Source: Cricetomys ansorgei (lineage: Eukaryota > Chordata > Mammalia > Rodentia > Nesomyidae). From it: a stretch of DNA of 64,000 nt. Below the pieces are notes generated by a model. That model ran no database searches. It saw only the letters and a list, made by a program, of their open reading frames with translations, and was not told the DNA's origin. Shown piece by piece: positions 62,513-64,000 of this stretch (positions within the stretch are counted from its first letter, which is position 1; every line of letters starts with the position of its first letter). The DNA lies in contig JAMJFZ010001815.1 in assembly GCA_026225945.1 (NCBI GenBank), forward strand, positions 20,401,501 through 20,465,500, read 5' to 3'. Made by a program: the position numbers and the translations under genes.

Positions 62513-64000
62513 GTGAGCACAGTGCACTCCATGCTCGCACGTGCGGGTAGTGTTGGAGATGCCCTGCTTGAGATCTTCATGCCAAGACCTGAGATAGGAT
62601 TGTGTTTGTATTCGGTTTCTCTTTCCTTTTTCTGAAGTCTACTAAATGTATGGTTTTGATTTCTTTCTTCTGTTCAGCTCTCTGAAGAAGGTATTGTTTG
62701 TTTGCCTGTAAAGTGATCAAATATTTTCAAGGCTAAAAATAATAATAAAAGCCCATGTTTACAAATATGCAAGGAAATGCAAAGAAGTATCTGACACCTA
62801 AATTGGTTCATATACCAGAAAAGCAACACGATTCTTATTTTCAAAATATTCTATAATGCACTTGTGTGCCTTTGAGTGGAAAAGGTCAGTTGTGCAACTT
62901 GAAGTATAGTCTTCACGATACTGTGTGGATGCAATTGAACTCTATTTATTACAGTTTCAATGCAAGTGAAAACCCAGGAGCACTTTTCACTTTAGAAAAA
63001 TGGGTCAGCAGATTCATGCAAAGGATGTTTTAATATAAATGTGTTTCAAGCATTTTCTATGGCTTAAAATCTTAAGAGTTGTGTCCTGAGGGTGTGCTTA
63101 CACATGCATACACCCAAACAAGGGGGATTGATGGCTTTTGCGTTTTAAAATACGATAAAGCACTGCTTAAATTTCATAAAATTTGATTGTTACATGTTAC
63201 GTAAACCATGACTGTGCTCAAAATTAAGTCAAAACAAAGGTAAGGGAACTCGGGAAACAATTTAAGCTGCCATCCTATTTCTCCTCCTGCAATTATTGCT
63301 TCCATTTTTCCTCCTTAATAGCAATATCCTTGTGGTCACAACATTTACTTACAGAAGAAGGCTTTCAGAAAATCTTAAAGCTCACCCTGCACTCTCGAAT
63401 ATCTCTTTTCAACAGCAATCTGCTGGATTGCATTGACAAATAAATGGGAAGACTTTTTCAGCCATTTTAACACTGAAGTAGTGCATGCAATCTGTCGGTG
63501 CAGAAGTGAGTCTGAAACTCCAAAGAACAGAAAGAACTGAGATTGTTTAAGATCCCAGTGGGATATATTTCCCTTTGCTATGTTGAGGTCAATATTTTTA
63601 CTTCCTTGGTGTTGGGTTTCTTAAGAAGAATAGAGCAGGCAGCAGTCCTCCTGTGTGTTAGTTTGTAGGGCCTTGATTATGGTGGTGCTTCCTCCTTTCT
63701 GGTCTCTCTGTACCTAAGCTCTGCAGCATGAGGTGTGGAGAAAGGCTTTGACTTTGAGCATCAGATTTTAAACTGGGCCAGTAAGATGGCTCAGCGGGTA
63801 AAGGTACCTGCAGCCAAAGCATGGGGACTAAAGTTCGCTTCCTAATACCTACACGATAGATGGAGAAGGCCAACTCAGTGAGCTGTTCTCTGACCTCCAT
63901 TTGCATGATCTGGCATGTGTGCACCCATGTGCATGTGCACAAACAAACACAGGAACATACACAAAGTAATATTTTTTGAGTGAGGGCCTCTCTACTAGCT
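62513..64000 (+). other. Rims1: Rims1 intron, start only (phase 1)
   Basis: Donor GTGAGC followed by AT-rich sequence. It contains a B3-like SINE near the window end. No further exon is seen; C2B-coding exons are expected downstream of the window. Confidence 0.88.
63775..63975 (+). mobile_element. B3-family SINE (sense)
   Basis: Head 'gggccagtaagatggctcag' then 'cgggtaaaggtacctgcagc'. Body 'gctgttctctgacctccat', and tail 'catgtgtgcacccatgtgca' with CA and A-rich end. Confidence 0.88.

Noticed and set aside
62223..62540. 105-codon - strand open frame over the 236 nt exon
   Set aside because: Shadow of the Rims1 coding frame on the opposite strand.

Overview
The window is a stretch of rodent nuclear DNA: AT-rich, CpG-poor, almost entirely intronic, and full of the rodent-specific SINEs B1, B2, B3/B4 and ID, plus L1 3'UTR debris of the Lx/L1 kind. 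Several B1 copies read '...cactcaggagg...', 'atctctgtgagttca' and 'ctacagagtgag', which looks more like cricetid (hamster, vole, deer mouse) B1 than Mus B1. That species inference is soft. There are no bacterial, viral, CRISPR or operon-like features.

The only gene I can support is Rims1 (RIM1, Rab3-interacting presynaptic active-zone scaffold) on the + strand. Six coding exons are visible, at 11437-11508, 15928-16110, 17166-17278, 32093-32205, 38011-38177 and 62277-62512. Each has AG/GT borders, the phases agree at every junction, and together they encode a continuous segment of about 294 residues. This segment is the Ser/Arg/Pro-rich linker between the C2A and C2B domains, including the RQLPQVP proline motif that binds RIM-BP SH3 domains. 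The N-terminal Rab3/Munc13-binding region, PDZ and C2A lie upstream of the window, and C2B lies downstream. The peptides match my memory of RIM1 and clearly differ from RIM2. The first two exons (72 and 183 nt) are symmetric phase-2 cassettes, and exons 3-5 together (393 nt) also form a phase-2 to phase-2 block, so several in-frame isoforms are possible.

Layout. 1-11436: intron with two B1s and a CA tract. 11.4-17.3 kb: three exons in a SINE-free stretch that runs from about 9.0 to 21.9 kb. 17.3-32.1 kb: a 14.8 kb intron with B2/B3 copies and microsatellites in its second half. 32.1-38.2 kb: two exons. 38.2-62.3 kb: a 24.1 kb intron holding most of the repeats: an 11-copy TG-rich VNTR at 43.7-44.3 kb, L1 3'UTR pieces at 42.3-43.2, 57.1-58.3, 59.3 and 60.7-61.1 kb, an old antisense L1 at 54.7-55.2 kb and many SINEs. 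62.3-62.5 kb: last visible exon, followed by intron to the end.

I found no convincing undescribed system. The most useful second looks are a phase-compatible, splice-site-flanked stretch inside an L1 3'UTR (43031-43152) that would truncate RIM1 before C2B if used; the VNTR that is open in three frames; U2 snRNA 5'-end fragments beside L1 debris; a strong sense-strand bias of SINEs; and the repeat desert around the alternatively spliceable exons.
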